From positions 1 through 41,006 of the IMG/VR virus record IMGVR_UViG_3300042090_001871: 41,006 nucleotides of DNA; one strand, written 5' to 3'. A model generated the notes under the pieces. It had not been told where the DNA came from. It worked only from the letters and a program-made list of their open reading frames with translations, and did no database searches. This document shows, piece by piece, positions 30,690-37,234 of this stretch. Positions within the stretch are counted from its first letter, which is position 1; each line of letters starts with the position of its first letter. A program made the position numbers and the translations under genes. Origin of the DNA: a virus.

Positions 30690-30893
30690 ATGAAATTAAA
30701 GGAATGGCTTGAAAGAAACAATCTTACGATGTACATGATCGCTCAGATGGCTGGAGTCAGTCGCGGGACAATAAAAAACCTGATTCTGGGGAGGCCTGCG
30801 AGATCTGGAACCGCGAAGAAGATTATTAGGGCTACGCTATCTATGAAAGACCCCATCAAGAAAGAGATGTTCGATAAGATTCTCCGAGACTAG
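30690..30893 (+). CDS. XRE/Cro-like helix-turn-helix regulator
   Basis: A 67-aa protein; ATG at 30690 is preferred to a TTG start at 30657, which lies in the operator. It contains LKEWLERNNLTMYMIAQMAGVSRGTIKNLIL, a compact five-helix XRE/Cro-type DNA-binding fold with the recognition helix at about residues 25-36. It is divergent from the recombination operon, with the palindromic element between the two. Likely a repressor of early genes and of itself. Size is Cro-like, with no oligomerisation domain. Confidence 0.75.
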   Translation: MKLKEWLERNNLTMYMIAQMAGVSRGTIKNLILGRPARSGTAKKIIRATLSMKDPIKKEMFDKILRD

Positions 30894-30940
30894 AAATAAA
30901 ACAAGGGCCCATGGACTGAGCCCCTGAAAGGAGTATTTGG

Positions 30941-31003
30941 ATGCATGTAAAAGAGCTTGCGCTCTGCCTTCACATTATATCTGTCAAAACTTTTATGCAA
31001 TAA
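30941..31003 (+). CDS. Possible 20-codon leader peptide
   Basis: ATG at 30941 has GAAAGGAG eight bases upstream. The frame encodes MHVKELALCLHIISVKTFMQ and stops at 31001-31003, five bases before a hairpin. It contains its own small hairpin (AGAGC-TTGC-GCTCT at 30952-30965). The arrangement resembles a translated leader in front of an attenuator. It is too short to be sure. Confidence 0.3.
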   Translation: MHVKELALCLHIISVKTFMQ

Positions 31004-31007
31004 AAAA

Positions 31008-31029
31008 GAGCCCCCCATTGGAAGGGCTC
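31008..31029 (-). terminator. Hairpin, terminator-like on the minus strand
   Basis: GAGCCC pairs with GGGCTC (6 bp). On the minus strand the stem is followed by TTTTTT (31007-31002), as in an intrinsic terminator. On the plus strand it is preceded by AATAAAAAA. Two other GC-rich hairpins with the same AATAAA-AAGGGCC flank occur at about 30903 and 31153. Confidence 0.45.
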
Positions 31030-31152
31030 CCAAAGCTGTCTTGTTTATGGACGATTCTAATTTTAATTTGTCGTTTCATTTGTAAGCAACTGAAAAAGAA
31101 GGCTGGACAATTTTAGATTTGAGTAAGTAGGATTGGGTCTAGAAATAAAGAA

Positions 31153-31220
31153 GGGCCCCCGGAAGAAGGCCCCAGACAAAGATACAGTGCGTTGATATGC
31201 TCAGTATCTTAAGTCTGGGG
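31153..31220 (+). promoter_or_regulatory. Alternative-pairing RNA leader element
   Basis: Two exclusive structures share the bases 31168-31177. Structure 1: GGGCC (31153-31157) with GGCCC (31168-31172). Structure 2: CCCCAGAC (31170-31177) with GTCTGGGG (31213-31220), extended by AGATAC (31180-31185) with GTATCT (31204-31209). This is the form of an attenuator or riboswitch expression platform, placed 67 bases before the gene at 31287. The surrounding 393-base gap 30894-31286 holds no other clear gene. Confidence 0.45.
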
Positions 31221-31286
31221 ATTATTTTCAAGCAATAGGAAATAATATTTTAATGCGGGGGCTCTTCCTAAACTAAGGAAGTAGCA

Positions 31287-31961
31287 ATGTCACACCAAGT
31301 TCAACTCAGCGGATTCGTAGCACAATATCTAGCTCTCAGCCGAGGCCGTCGGCGCATCTTTCAGTTCTTAAGATGGTATCAGTCGAGATATCCCAAAGCT
31401 TACCCTAAAGTTTCAAGAATAGCGAAATGGGCTGGAGTGTCGGAACGAGCGATCCAAAAATTCTTCAATCTTTTGAAAAAGAAAGGATATTTAAATAATT
31501 ACTTAACAATACACGGACGTAAAAACAAATGGGGTGGTGATTCAAGCAACCAATACGTATTAAATAATAATTTTAAAATGGCTATGGATTGGCTTTCGAT
31601 TCACAGTTACCTCAACGCCCCTAGGCATAAGAACAAACACATCATTTCCTCTATAGAAAAACAAGAAATAGTTCACCCCCCCTCCCATCAAAAGTTCACC
31701 CCTTCTAGTATTAATCCTCTTAGTAGAAATCAACATACAAAGGATAGGCCCGTTTGGATCCATCCGAAGCTAAAAAATCTTGGAATCGACATGCAGGCTA
31801 AGATTTTTGCATCAAGATATGCCACTGAATTCCAGATCATTGACACTTTAGAGGCTTGTCTGTATCAGGAAAAGAAGAAGAAAATACCGAACCCATCGGC
31901 TTATTTTATAGGAACACTAAGGAACAAGATGAATGGCGCTAAGTTGACAAAAAATATTTGA
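31287..31961 (+). CDS. Winged-helix protein, candidate replication initiator
   Basis: A 224-aa basic protein. Residues about 20-70 form a winged helix: RRRIFQFLRWYQSRYPKAYPKVSRIAKWAGVSERAIQKFFNLLKKKGYL. A Ser/Pro/His-rich linker follows, and the C-terminus (about 155-224) has MQAKIFASRYATEFQIIDTLEA and PSAYFIGTLRNKM, seen in phage and plasmid replication-related helix-turn-helix proteins. Its position after the regulator, like lambda O or replisome organisers, suggests binding at the origin. No helicase or polymerase is encoded here, so it would have to recruit host factors. Inferred. Confidence 0.6.
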   Translation: MSHQVQLSGFVAQYLALSRGRRRIFQFLRWYQSRYPKAYPKVSRIAKWAGVSERAIQKFFNLLKKKGYLNNYLTIHGRKNKWGGDSSNQYVLNNNFKMAMDWLSIHSYLNAPRHKNKHIISSIEKQEIVHPPSHQKFTPSSINPLSRNQHTKDRPVWIHPKLKNLGIDMQAKIFASRYATEFQIIDTLEACLYQEKKKKIPNPSAYFIGTLRNKMNGAKLTKNI

Positions 31962-31990
31962 TATCATATGTCTGAAAAAAAGGAAACCTT

Positions 31991-32137
31991 ATGTCCAAAC
32001 CTAAGCTGTTCTCTAAAGAAGGCAAGCGTAGCATGGTTAGATGGCTTAAAGCCGTCTTCCTTCGCAAAGCCACTTGCCCCTTTTGCAAGAAACTTTATCA
32101 CAACCACAAAGTCCAATCCAGAAGAGCGAGGGCTTAA
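31991..32137 (+). CDS. Zinc-finger mini-protein
   Basis: A 48-aa basic protein with AAAGGA upstream. ATCPFCKKLYHNHK gives a C-x2-C plus His pattern that could bind zinc. Its stop is followed directly by the next ATG. A longer frame on the same strand (31968-32153) and one on the opposite strand are less credible. Function unknown. Confidence 0.6.
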   Translation: MSKPKLFSKEGKRSMVRWLKAVFLRKATCPFCKKLYHNHKVQSRRARA

Positions 32138-32308
32138 ATGGATCGTAAAATGAGAAAAGTCTCCCGTGAGCTTCGTAAGGGAGAAAGAGTTATAGAAAAG
32201 GCTGCCCGTAAAAACGACAAACTCGCCAACTATGACGAGAAAGTCCGCGACCCAGCCATTAAAAAACTGCATAAACTCGAAAAAAAGGGGGTATGCAGAA
32301 AAAAATGA
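32138..32308 (+). CDS. Small basic helical protein
   Basis: A 56-aa Lys/Arg-rich helix (MRKVSRELRKGERVIEKAARKNDKL) starting right after the previous stop, with GAGGG upstream. It may start four codons later. No family recognised. It ends 9 bases before the beta-barrel gene. Confidence 0.55.
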   Translation: MDRKMRKVSRELRKGERVIEKAARKNDKLANYDEKVRDPAIKKLHKLEKKGVCRKK

Positions 32309-32317
32309 GGTAATAAT

Positions 32318-33340
32318 ATGAAAATAGTAAAGTTCACCCTGATCTCCTTTGCAGCCATATCCAGTCTGCTGTCTCACGAACATTACCAGTCTTTGAGCTG
32401 GTCTTCTGATTATAACGATTTAAGTTCTTCCCAATTCCACTTAGAAAGCCAATCTCATTTGGTGTTTAGAGACGACAACTTCATTGTTGCCCATGCAGCT
32501 TACCGCCCCAATCTCAATAAAGTTCACCACTTTGAGGCGGGCTATGGCTTCAGAAAATTCTTTTGCGACACTACAGGCTTTGGACTTAATCTATTCCACG
32601 AGGCTTCAACCAGGCCAGATTTTCTTATCCACCAGTTTTCACCTGGAATCGAACTCTTCTATGGAAGATTTCAACTCAGTGCCAATGCTTATATTCCTCT
32701 TAAAAAGGAAATTGTTAGATCCACAGGATCTGTATTTCATCACACCATATCTGAATACGGTCTTACCTTCCGTCCTTCTTCAAGACTTGAATTTGGAATA
32801 TTCCCGTTTTTTGACCATAAGTCTAGACATTGGGGATACAACGGAAATGCTATGCTAACAGTCGCGGATTCAGTGACATTCGGTCTTAATCCCTTTTACA
32901 AAGAGGGAAATCACGGATGCACGCTTTCAATGGGGGTCTATCTGGGAGGCAAAAAGTTCAAAAGAACTCAACCCATCAGAAAAACCAGCATGTTTTTATT
33001 CCACGAAGTTGCAAGAAAAAAATCAATTGCAGCACCCATCCCACCCATCAAAGTACCGACAGTTGATCCCGTTGTTGTTCCTCCAATTATTAGCCCTCCT
33101 GCTCCGGTCGATCCAGGGATGTTTATAGTTCCCGTACCTATTCCTCTTCCTTACAATAATGGTAAGCCTGCGGAAGAATCTCAAAGCTGGAAAGACTGGT
33201 TCTTTAGTCGATTTAGAAAGCCAACGGCGACAGAAGCGGCAGCCGCAGTAACAGGAGTAATTACTTTTGAAGAGCTAATGTGGCAAAAGGCGCTCCTAGA
33301 GTCTAGTAACCATGTGACGGCAAAGGTGGTAACTTCGTAA
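32318..33340 (+). CDS. Exported beta-barrel protein, inverse-autotransporter-like
   Basis: A 340-aa protein with GAGG before its ATG. Residues 1-19 form a signal peptide (MKIVKFTLISFAAISSLLS). Residues about 25-210 alternate polar and hydrophobic strands: HHFEAGYGFRKFFCDTTGFG, NLFHEAS, GIELFYGRFQLSANAYIPL, RLEFGIFPFFDH. This matches the inverse-autotransporter/intimin-type barrel pattern. A Pro/Val-rich linker (about 240-285) follows, then a short C-terminal segment (SWKDWFFSRFRK, then helical). No adhesin repeats follow, so it is a barrel with a short passenger. A product of this kind would reach the host outer membrane and could mask receptors or change the surface. Confidence 0.65.
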   Translation: MKIVKFTLISFAAISSLLSHEHYQSLSWSSDYNDLSSSQFHLESQSHLVFRDDNFIVAHAAYRPNLNKVHHFEAGYGFRKFFCDTTGFGLNLFHEASTRPDFLIHQFSPGIELFYGRFQLSANAYIPLKKEIVRSTGSVFHHTISEYGLTFRPSSRLEFGIFPFFDHKSRHWGYNGNAMLTVADSVTFGLNPFYKEGNHGCTLSMGVYLGGKKFKRTQPIRKTSMFLFHEVARKKSIAAPIPPIKVPTVDPVVVPPIISPPAPVDPGMFIVPVPIPLPYNNGKPAEESQSWKDWFFSRFRKPTATEAAAAVTGVITFEELMWQKALLESSNHVTAKVVTS

Positions 33341-33496
33341 GCTCGATCTCTGTTACGATTTGATCGGTTCGGATATTGAGAAGTTTGAGTTGATACCAGA
33401 TCTCATGCAGAAATGTTATGGTGATGATAAAGCCAATCATTATGCAGATAAATCTGGTATTGACTTTGTTTTTCATAAAGGTGATATAGTATTATT

Positions 33497-33928
33497 ATGG
33501 GTAGACCAAAAGCAGAAATCAACTGGAAAGTTGTCGACGAGTATTTAGAAGCGGGTTGTACAGGAACAGAAATTGCAGCCAAATTAGGCATATATCCTGA
33601 TACACTTTATAATCATTGTGAAACAGAGTTTAACACCACTTTTTCTGCTTATTCACAACAAAAGAAACAAAGTGGTGAAGTTTTATTAAAAAAAGCTCAG
33701 TTTGATAAAGCAATTGGAAGAACAGATGTAGGAGATAATACTCTTTTAATTTGGCTTGGTAAAGTTCGCTTAGAACAGAAGGAAACCACTGAGCACATCG
33801 TCACTCCAGAAACCGTCAAAACTTTCAATACCATAATAGATCAGCTTGATAATATGCAGAAAAACAGGCAAAATGCATCCTTAGAGCAAAAAAAGGATGG
33901 CGATGATGTACAGCTGGCAAGTTCTTGA
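33497..33928 (+). CDS. terS: Terminase small subunit
   Basis: A 143-aa protein. The N-terminus MGRPKAEINWKVVDEYLEAG, then CTGTEIAAKLGIYPDTLYNHCE, is the helix-turn-helix DNA-recognition domain of a common TerS type. It is followed by a helical oligomerisation region with DNTLLIWLGKVRLEQKET. It would recognise phage DNA and feed it to the large terminase. It lies at the start of the late plus block, 19 kb from terL. Upstream, TTGACT and TATAGT are 19 bases apart and the -10 box ends 6 bases before the ATG, so the promoter is weak or the mRNA is leaderless. Confidence 0.85.
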   Translation: MGRPKAEINWKVVDEYLEAGCTGTEIAAKLGIYPDTLYNHCETEFNTTFSAYSQQKKQSGEVLLKKAQFDKAIGRTDVGDNTLLIWLGKVRLEQKETTEHIVTPETVKTFNTIIDQLDNMQKNRQNASLEQKKDGDDVQLASS

Positions 33929-34271
33929 CTTCGAAGTAACGGCGATAATGGTATTCGTGTTCATGTTCTTCATTCTGTCTGGGTTTACTATTTACCATCA
34001 ATTTAGGGTGAGAAGAAGAGTGAGAGGGCTTGAAGAGTTGTTTATGGACATGGATGATAAGCTCGACTTGCTTCTTGAATATCGAAATAGTTCGGACGTA
34101 GCTGTCACTGAATGTCTAGATCATATCATGGAAATTAAAGACCGAATGGCATTTCTAGAAGCTACAAGCATCATGTCAATGGCTTCTGACTCATCAGCAA
34201 ACGCAAGATCTCAAGGAGCCAAAGAGATGTGGAAGAGAAGAAGAATGGGAATGATGGAGAGAAAAGAATGA
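33903..34271 (+). CDS. Membrane-anchored coiled-coil protein
   Basis: A 122-aa protein; the start at 33903 has AAGG at good spacing (33897 is an alternative). A strong transmembrane segment (TAIMVFVFMFFILSGFTIY) lies at about 12-31, followed by basic residues and a coiled coil (RGLEELFMDMDDKLDLLLEY). A basic tail ends in KRRRMGMMERKE. It overlaps both neighbours. Candidate for a holin-like or inner-membrane spanin protein, or a membrane factor of packaging; uncertain. Confidence 0.55.
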   Translation: MMYSWQVLDFEVTAIMVFVFMFFILSGFTIYHQFRVRRRVRGLEELFMDMDDKLDLLLEYRNSSDVAVTECLDHIMEIKDRMAFLEATSIMSMASDSSANARSQGAKEMWKRRRMGMMERKE

Positions 34272-34483
34272 CACCGAAAGAAGAAGACGAAAAAGATCTT
34301 TATGATGAACTTACGAAAGAAGATGGACTTACGAAAGAAAAAATTCGGGAATACTTGCACTTAAGAATGAGCCACATGAAGTCATCATATGCAGGATTCG
34401 AATGTGGATGCGGAAGTTTTGTTCCGGAAGATCCCGGTCAAGGAACTCATTATTGCATGGATTGTAAGAAGAAGATTCGATAA
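34268..34483 (+). CDS. Zinc-ribbon mini-protein
   Basis: A 71-aa protein; ATG at 34268 overlaps the previous stop (ATGA). An acidic N-terminus (TPKEEDEKDLYDELTKEDG) leads to CGCGSFVPEDPGQGTHYCMDCKKKIR, a four-cysteine zinc ribbon. Function unknown. It is one of six or more such mini-proteins here. Confidence 0.6.
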   Translation: MTPKEEDEKDLYDELTKEDGLTKEKIREYLHLRMSHMKSSYAGFECGCGSFVPEDPGQGTHYCMDCKKKIR

Positions 34484-34501
34484 ATCTTGATGGAGGGGTT
34501 G

Positions 34502-34696
34502 ATGATGGATAAAGTTTACGAAGATGATATCATAACAATTTATGCCAATGACCACGAAATACGCAAAGACTATAAAGCAGGTGGTCGGATAACGAGCCTA
34601 ATGTATAAAGAATTTAAAAGCGAAATCGCCGCATTGGTGGCCGAACAAAACAAAAGCAAATCACCGGAGGTTCCTGGCGGGCGTGAAGATGTTTAG
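34502..34696 (+). CDS. Hypothetical small protein
   Basis: A 64-aa protein. The start at 34502 follows GGAGGGG. It reads MMDKVYEDDIITIYANDHEIRK with a helical C-terminal half (KEFKSEIAALVAEQNKSK). The last 35 bases overlap a tRNA-like element, which is unusual. Possibly a small regulatory or packaging accessory; no family recognised. Confidence 0.5.
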   Translation: MMDKVYEDDIITIYANDHEIRKDYKAGGRITSLMYKEFKSEIAALVAEQNKSKSPEVPGGREDV

Positions 34697-34730
34697 GCAT
34701 TTTCAGTGGGGTTCGATTCCCCTTCTGGTG
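34662..34730 (+). other. tRNA-like element, possibly a degenerate tRNA
   Basis: CACCGGA (34662-34668) pairs with TCTGGTG (34724-34730) as a 7-bp acceptor stem. A four-pair T-stem GGGG/CCCC encloses a canonical loop TTCGATT (34712-34718). A hairpin in the anticodon position has a 6-base loop (34692-34697) and the D-arm is poor. No CCA is encoded. The 69-base size is right. This may be a decayed tRNA, a captured tRNA 3' end (attachment-site type), or chance. Confidence 0.3.
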
Positions 34731-34793
34731 CGCTTGATGATAAAAAATGAACCAATTTCGCTACGTCTGCCCACATTGTAACCGAACCTCCTA

Positions 34794-34822
34794 TTGACTC
34801 TAAATAAATCATTATATATATC
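34794..34822 (+). promoter_or_regulatory. Promoter of the major capsid operon
   Basis: TTGACT at 34794-34799 and TATATC at 34817-34822 are 17 bases apart. An overlapping TATATA at 34815 is a second choice for the -10. Transcription would start near 34829 and give a leader of about 230 bases before the capsid ATG at 35061. The 364-base gap 34697-35060 contains the tRNA-like 3' end, a 16-codon fragment (34747-34797), this promoter and the structured leader. Confidence 0.6.
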
Positions 34823-34848
34823 CCAAATTACGGTAGCAACGTTATAGC

Positions 34849-35035
34849 TATGACGAGTCTAGGAACGCTATAGGTTTCGACTTATAGTCTGCAGATTTCC
34901 CCTAGAAGCGCCATTTTCGTTGGCAACGTAAGGCCACATTCGCTGAGTTGCGTTACGCTCAACCGATGTCATTGAAAACGGACTGTAGTAGGTCTGGGAT
35001 ATAGAGTCCCTTCGTCCACCGATCAATACGTCATA
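34849..35035 (+). ncRNA. Candidate structured RNA in the capsid leader
   Basis: A multi-branched fold closed by TATGACG (34849-34855) with CGTCATA (35029-35035), 7 bp. Inside: TCTAGG (34858-34863) with CCTAGA (34901-34906), holding the hairpin CTATAGG/CTTATAG (34868-34887); GCCA/TGGC (34910-34924); GTTG/CAAC (34947-34963); GGACT (34980-34984) with AGTCC (35005-35009). It is not a tmRNA and is too short around the last stem for a group I core. It could be a regulatory leader or a packaging RNA. Hand-folded only. Confidence 0.45.
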
Positions 35036-35060
35036 AACTTTCAACCATTTTAGGTTTGAA

Positions 35061-36029
35061 ATGTCTATTACGACAACTGGTAATTTAGGCCCGTTGATTC
35101 TCCAGAGCTTAGCTCCTGCGATGCTTTACGTGCCTACTCCTACCATGAACTATATTACAATTTGCGACAAAGTCAGCATGCCATCTAACGGTGGTACAAC
35201 TTGCCGCTTTATGCGCCCACGCGCACTACAACCGCCTACCATTCAACTTGGTAACAGCGGTATTGATCCTCCAGCACAAGTCCCACAACGGGACATCATC
35301 GACGCTCAAATGGCGTTCTTTGGTACTGGTTGCATCATTAACGAACAAGTAATTCTTCAAGACCAAGAAGGCGTTCTCGCTTGGGTATCTGAGCGTCTCG
35401 CCGTTGCTATGCGTCAAGCTGAAGACTTAATCCTCCGTGACTACATTATATCGGCAGCGTCTGATATCAATGCTGGCGGCGGATCTAACGGAGACAACCC
35501 AACTAACCTTGGACTCTCTGATTTCAGCTTAGTTGCTACAACTCTTGATACCAACAACGCCTACAAATTTATGTCGGGTATTGAGGGGATGGATAGATTT
35601 GGTACTGGCCCTATTCGTTCTTCTTATTTCATGTTGAGCTCTACCGAGCTTCAATCTGACTTTGATGGACTCGTAGGATCTGGTGTACTCAACAATTGGA
35701 ACTATCCGACAAATGCGTCGGCTCTTCCTTCAGAATGGGGATCGGTGTTCAACCTCCGTATTCTTACATCTTCTGAAGCTCCAGTTGCTAGAGGCGCTTC
35801 TGCTAACGGAAACGATGTTTATTACAACACTGTTACCGGTAAACAAGGCGTTACCCACATCAACCAAGACGGATATTCGATGAACCTTATTTATCGCGAT
35901 CCTTATTATTCTGGCATGCTTGCTCAGAACGCGACACTCGCTGTCAAGTTCGCACAAGCACAAGCCCTAACTCAAGATACGGCTGTCCGCAATTTACTTT
36001 GCACACGCCTATCTAACCTGGGGGTGTAA
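35061..36029 (+). CDS. Major capsid protein (N4-gp56-like)
   Basis: A 322-aa protein forming the head shell. The N-terminal region PTPTMNYITICDKVSMPSNGG, then TCRFMRPRAL, the central WVSERLAVAMRQAEDLILRDYI, and the C-terminal YYNTVTGKQGVTHINQDGYSM and YYSGMLAQNATLAVKFA match the N4 gp56 family of coat proteins. It shows an HK97-type composition. AGG lies six bases upstream. It has a dedicated promoter and a long structured leader. The scaffold is on the opposite strand, 26 kb away by window coordinates (about 14 kb around the circle). Confidence 0.85.
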   Translation: MSITTTGNLGPLILQSLAPAMLYVPTPTMNYITICDKVSMPSNGGTTCRFMRPRALQPPTIQLGNSGIDPPAQVPQRDIIDAQMAFFGTGCIINEQVILQDQEGVLAWVSERLAVAMRQAEDLILRDYIISAASDINAGGGSNGDNPTNLGLSDFSLVATTLDTNNAYKFMSGIEGMDRFGTGPIRSSYFMLSSTELQSDFDGLVGSGVLNNWNYPTNASALPSEWGSVFNLRILTSSEAPVARGASANGNDVYYNTVTGKQGVTHINQDGYSMNLIYRDPYYSGMLAQNATLAVKFAQAQALTQDTAVRNLLCTRLSNLGV

Positions 36030-36030
36030 C

Positions 36031-37164
36031 ATGACTGAATATTCAAGAATGGCAAAAGGGGTTTTTACTTCTACTGGCGCACTGCAAGTTATTAACTTGC
36101 CTTTCGTTCCTGATAGAGTAGAAATCGAAAACATTACTGCTTATTCCAACTTCGCCGTGTCAGATGTGCCATGGGCTAGATGGGATAACGATGCTCCTCA
36201 AGGATTTGCTTGGTGCGGATACGTCGGCACTGGCCCTGTCCTTCAAGTAGGGGTTATCAATAGCGGCGGTATTAGTACTTTCCAAGGCGGATTATCACAA
36301 CAATTTGGTGCAAAACAACAAATCGTTGCAATCCCCAAGGCAAGTCCTACTGTCGTACAAGTAACAGCTCACGGATATTCTGTGGGTGATACCGTTATTA
36401 TGGGCGGATTATATCAGTCTCCTACTACCGGTATGCAGCAGATTGCTGGTATTCCTTTCACGATCACAGCGGTTGGCGATGCTAACCACTTCACGATCAA
36501 TTGGGATACTACAGGATCTAATTACACTGCTCTAGCGGCTTCGCCTGCTGGCGCTTTCGTAATGAAGGTGCTCTATCCATTCCTTTATCTTCCTGAAGAT
36601 AACTACGTGGATGCGATCACTCTGGGGACAACAACTACTGTCCAAACTACGATGTATCATAACTTCCAAGTTGGACAAGAGATTGCTTTCCGTATTCCTC
36701 AGCCTTATGGAACGACACAACTTAACTCATTGCCGAACGTGGTAATCCCAGGTTCTCCAATTTACGGTTATGTTGTATCAGTTACAGACAACTGGACATT
36801 CGTTTGCTCTATAAACTCTTCAGCTTATACAGCATTCAATGTTAACCAGCCGTTTGCTAACTTCCCAGGTCTCCAGCACCCACAAGTGCTTGGAGTTGGC
36901 GATGTGAATACTGGAGGTCAAACGATCTATCCTGGTAGTCCATTGTATCCTTCTCCGTTGTTTCCAACATCTACTAATAGAGTGCCTACTATTAACGGCC
37001 CTGCTATTCAAGGTGCTTTTGTGAACAACACGAGCCAAGGATTCATTATCGGAACTGGCAGCGTTTCTGTTGCTGGCGGCGGTGCTGATGCTTCTTCTCA
37101 CTTAGTGGGAGAAAGCATGGATATTATCGAGTGGGTCGCTTATCTCGACGATATTTCGATGTAA
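36031..37164 (+). CDS. Head-associated protein with FCCH-like modules
   Basis: A 377-aa protein starting right after the capsid stop, with GGGGGTG upstream. It has a beta-rich N-terminus, then a module with TAHGYSVGDTVIMGG..., NHFTINWDTT (about 115-170) and a second with YHNFQVGQEIAFRIPQPYGTTQLN, NWTFVCSIN (about 210-270). The C-terminus (SSHLVGESMDIIEWVAYLDD) resembles decoration or vertex proteins. The next protein (37235) matches its second module. Probably a head decoration or head-completion protein. A terminator follows. Confidence 0.65.
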   Translation: MTEYSRMAKGVFTSTGALQVINLPFVPDRVEIENITAYSNFAVSDVPWARWDNDAPQGFAWCGYVGTGPVLQVGVINSGGISTFQGGLSQQFGAKQQIVAIPKASPTVVQVTAHGYSVGDTVIMGGLYQSPTTGMQQIAGIPFTITAVGDANHFTINWDTTGSNYTALAASPAGAFVMKVLYPFLYLPEDNYVDAITLGTTTTVQTTMYHNFQVGQEIAFRIPQPYGTTQLNSLPNVVIPGSPIYGYVVSVTDNWTFVCSINSSAYTAFNVNQPFANFPGLQHPQVLGVGDVNTGGQTIYPGSPLYPSPLFPTSTNRVPTINGPAIQGAFVNNTSQGFIIGTGSVSVAGGGADASSHLVGESMDIIEWVAYLDDISM

Positions 37165-37200
37165 TATCGACTTGTAAAAAAAAGTTGATATCTGCATTTT

Positions 37201-37231
37201 GAGGGTGAGGGCCAAAACTCACCCTCTTTTT
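37201..37231 (+). terminator. Strong intrinsic terminator
   Basis: A perfect 9-bp stem, GAGGGTGAG (37201-37209) with CTCACCCTC (37218-37226), has an 8-base loop and is followed by TTTTT (37227-37231). It ends the capsid-head gene pair. The next ATG (37235) lies only 3 bases later. Confidence 0.85.
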
Positions 37232-37234
37232 ATT

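Noticed and set aside
31964-32383. 139-aa minus-strand ORF
   Set aside because: It is antisense to two tightly packed plus-strand small genes and the barrel gene start, all with ribosome-binding sites.
33360-33548. 62-codon plus-strand ORF before terS
   Set aside because: It begins with TTG, has no ribosome-binding site and overlaps the well-supported small terminase start. The inverted repeat ACCAGAT/ATCTGGT inside it is weak.
34922-34932. GGCAACGTAAG shared by the capsid leader and the portal intron (12331-12341, minus)
   Set aside because: An 11-base match is expected by chance many times in 41 kb, and flanking structures do not correspond.
34849-35060. Second group I intron before the capsid gene
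   Set aside because: GGACT and GATATAGAGTCC look like R and S elements, but only 20 bases lie between the P7 halves, too few for P3 and P8. No upstream exon is evident and the capsid N-terminus looks complete.
34662-35060. tmRNA (one-piece or permuted)
   Set aside because: A T-loop and a GGTTTCGAC-like string are present, but there is no tag ORF and the expected acceptor 5' half and pseudoknots cannot be drawn.
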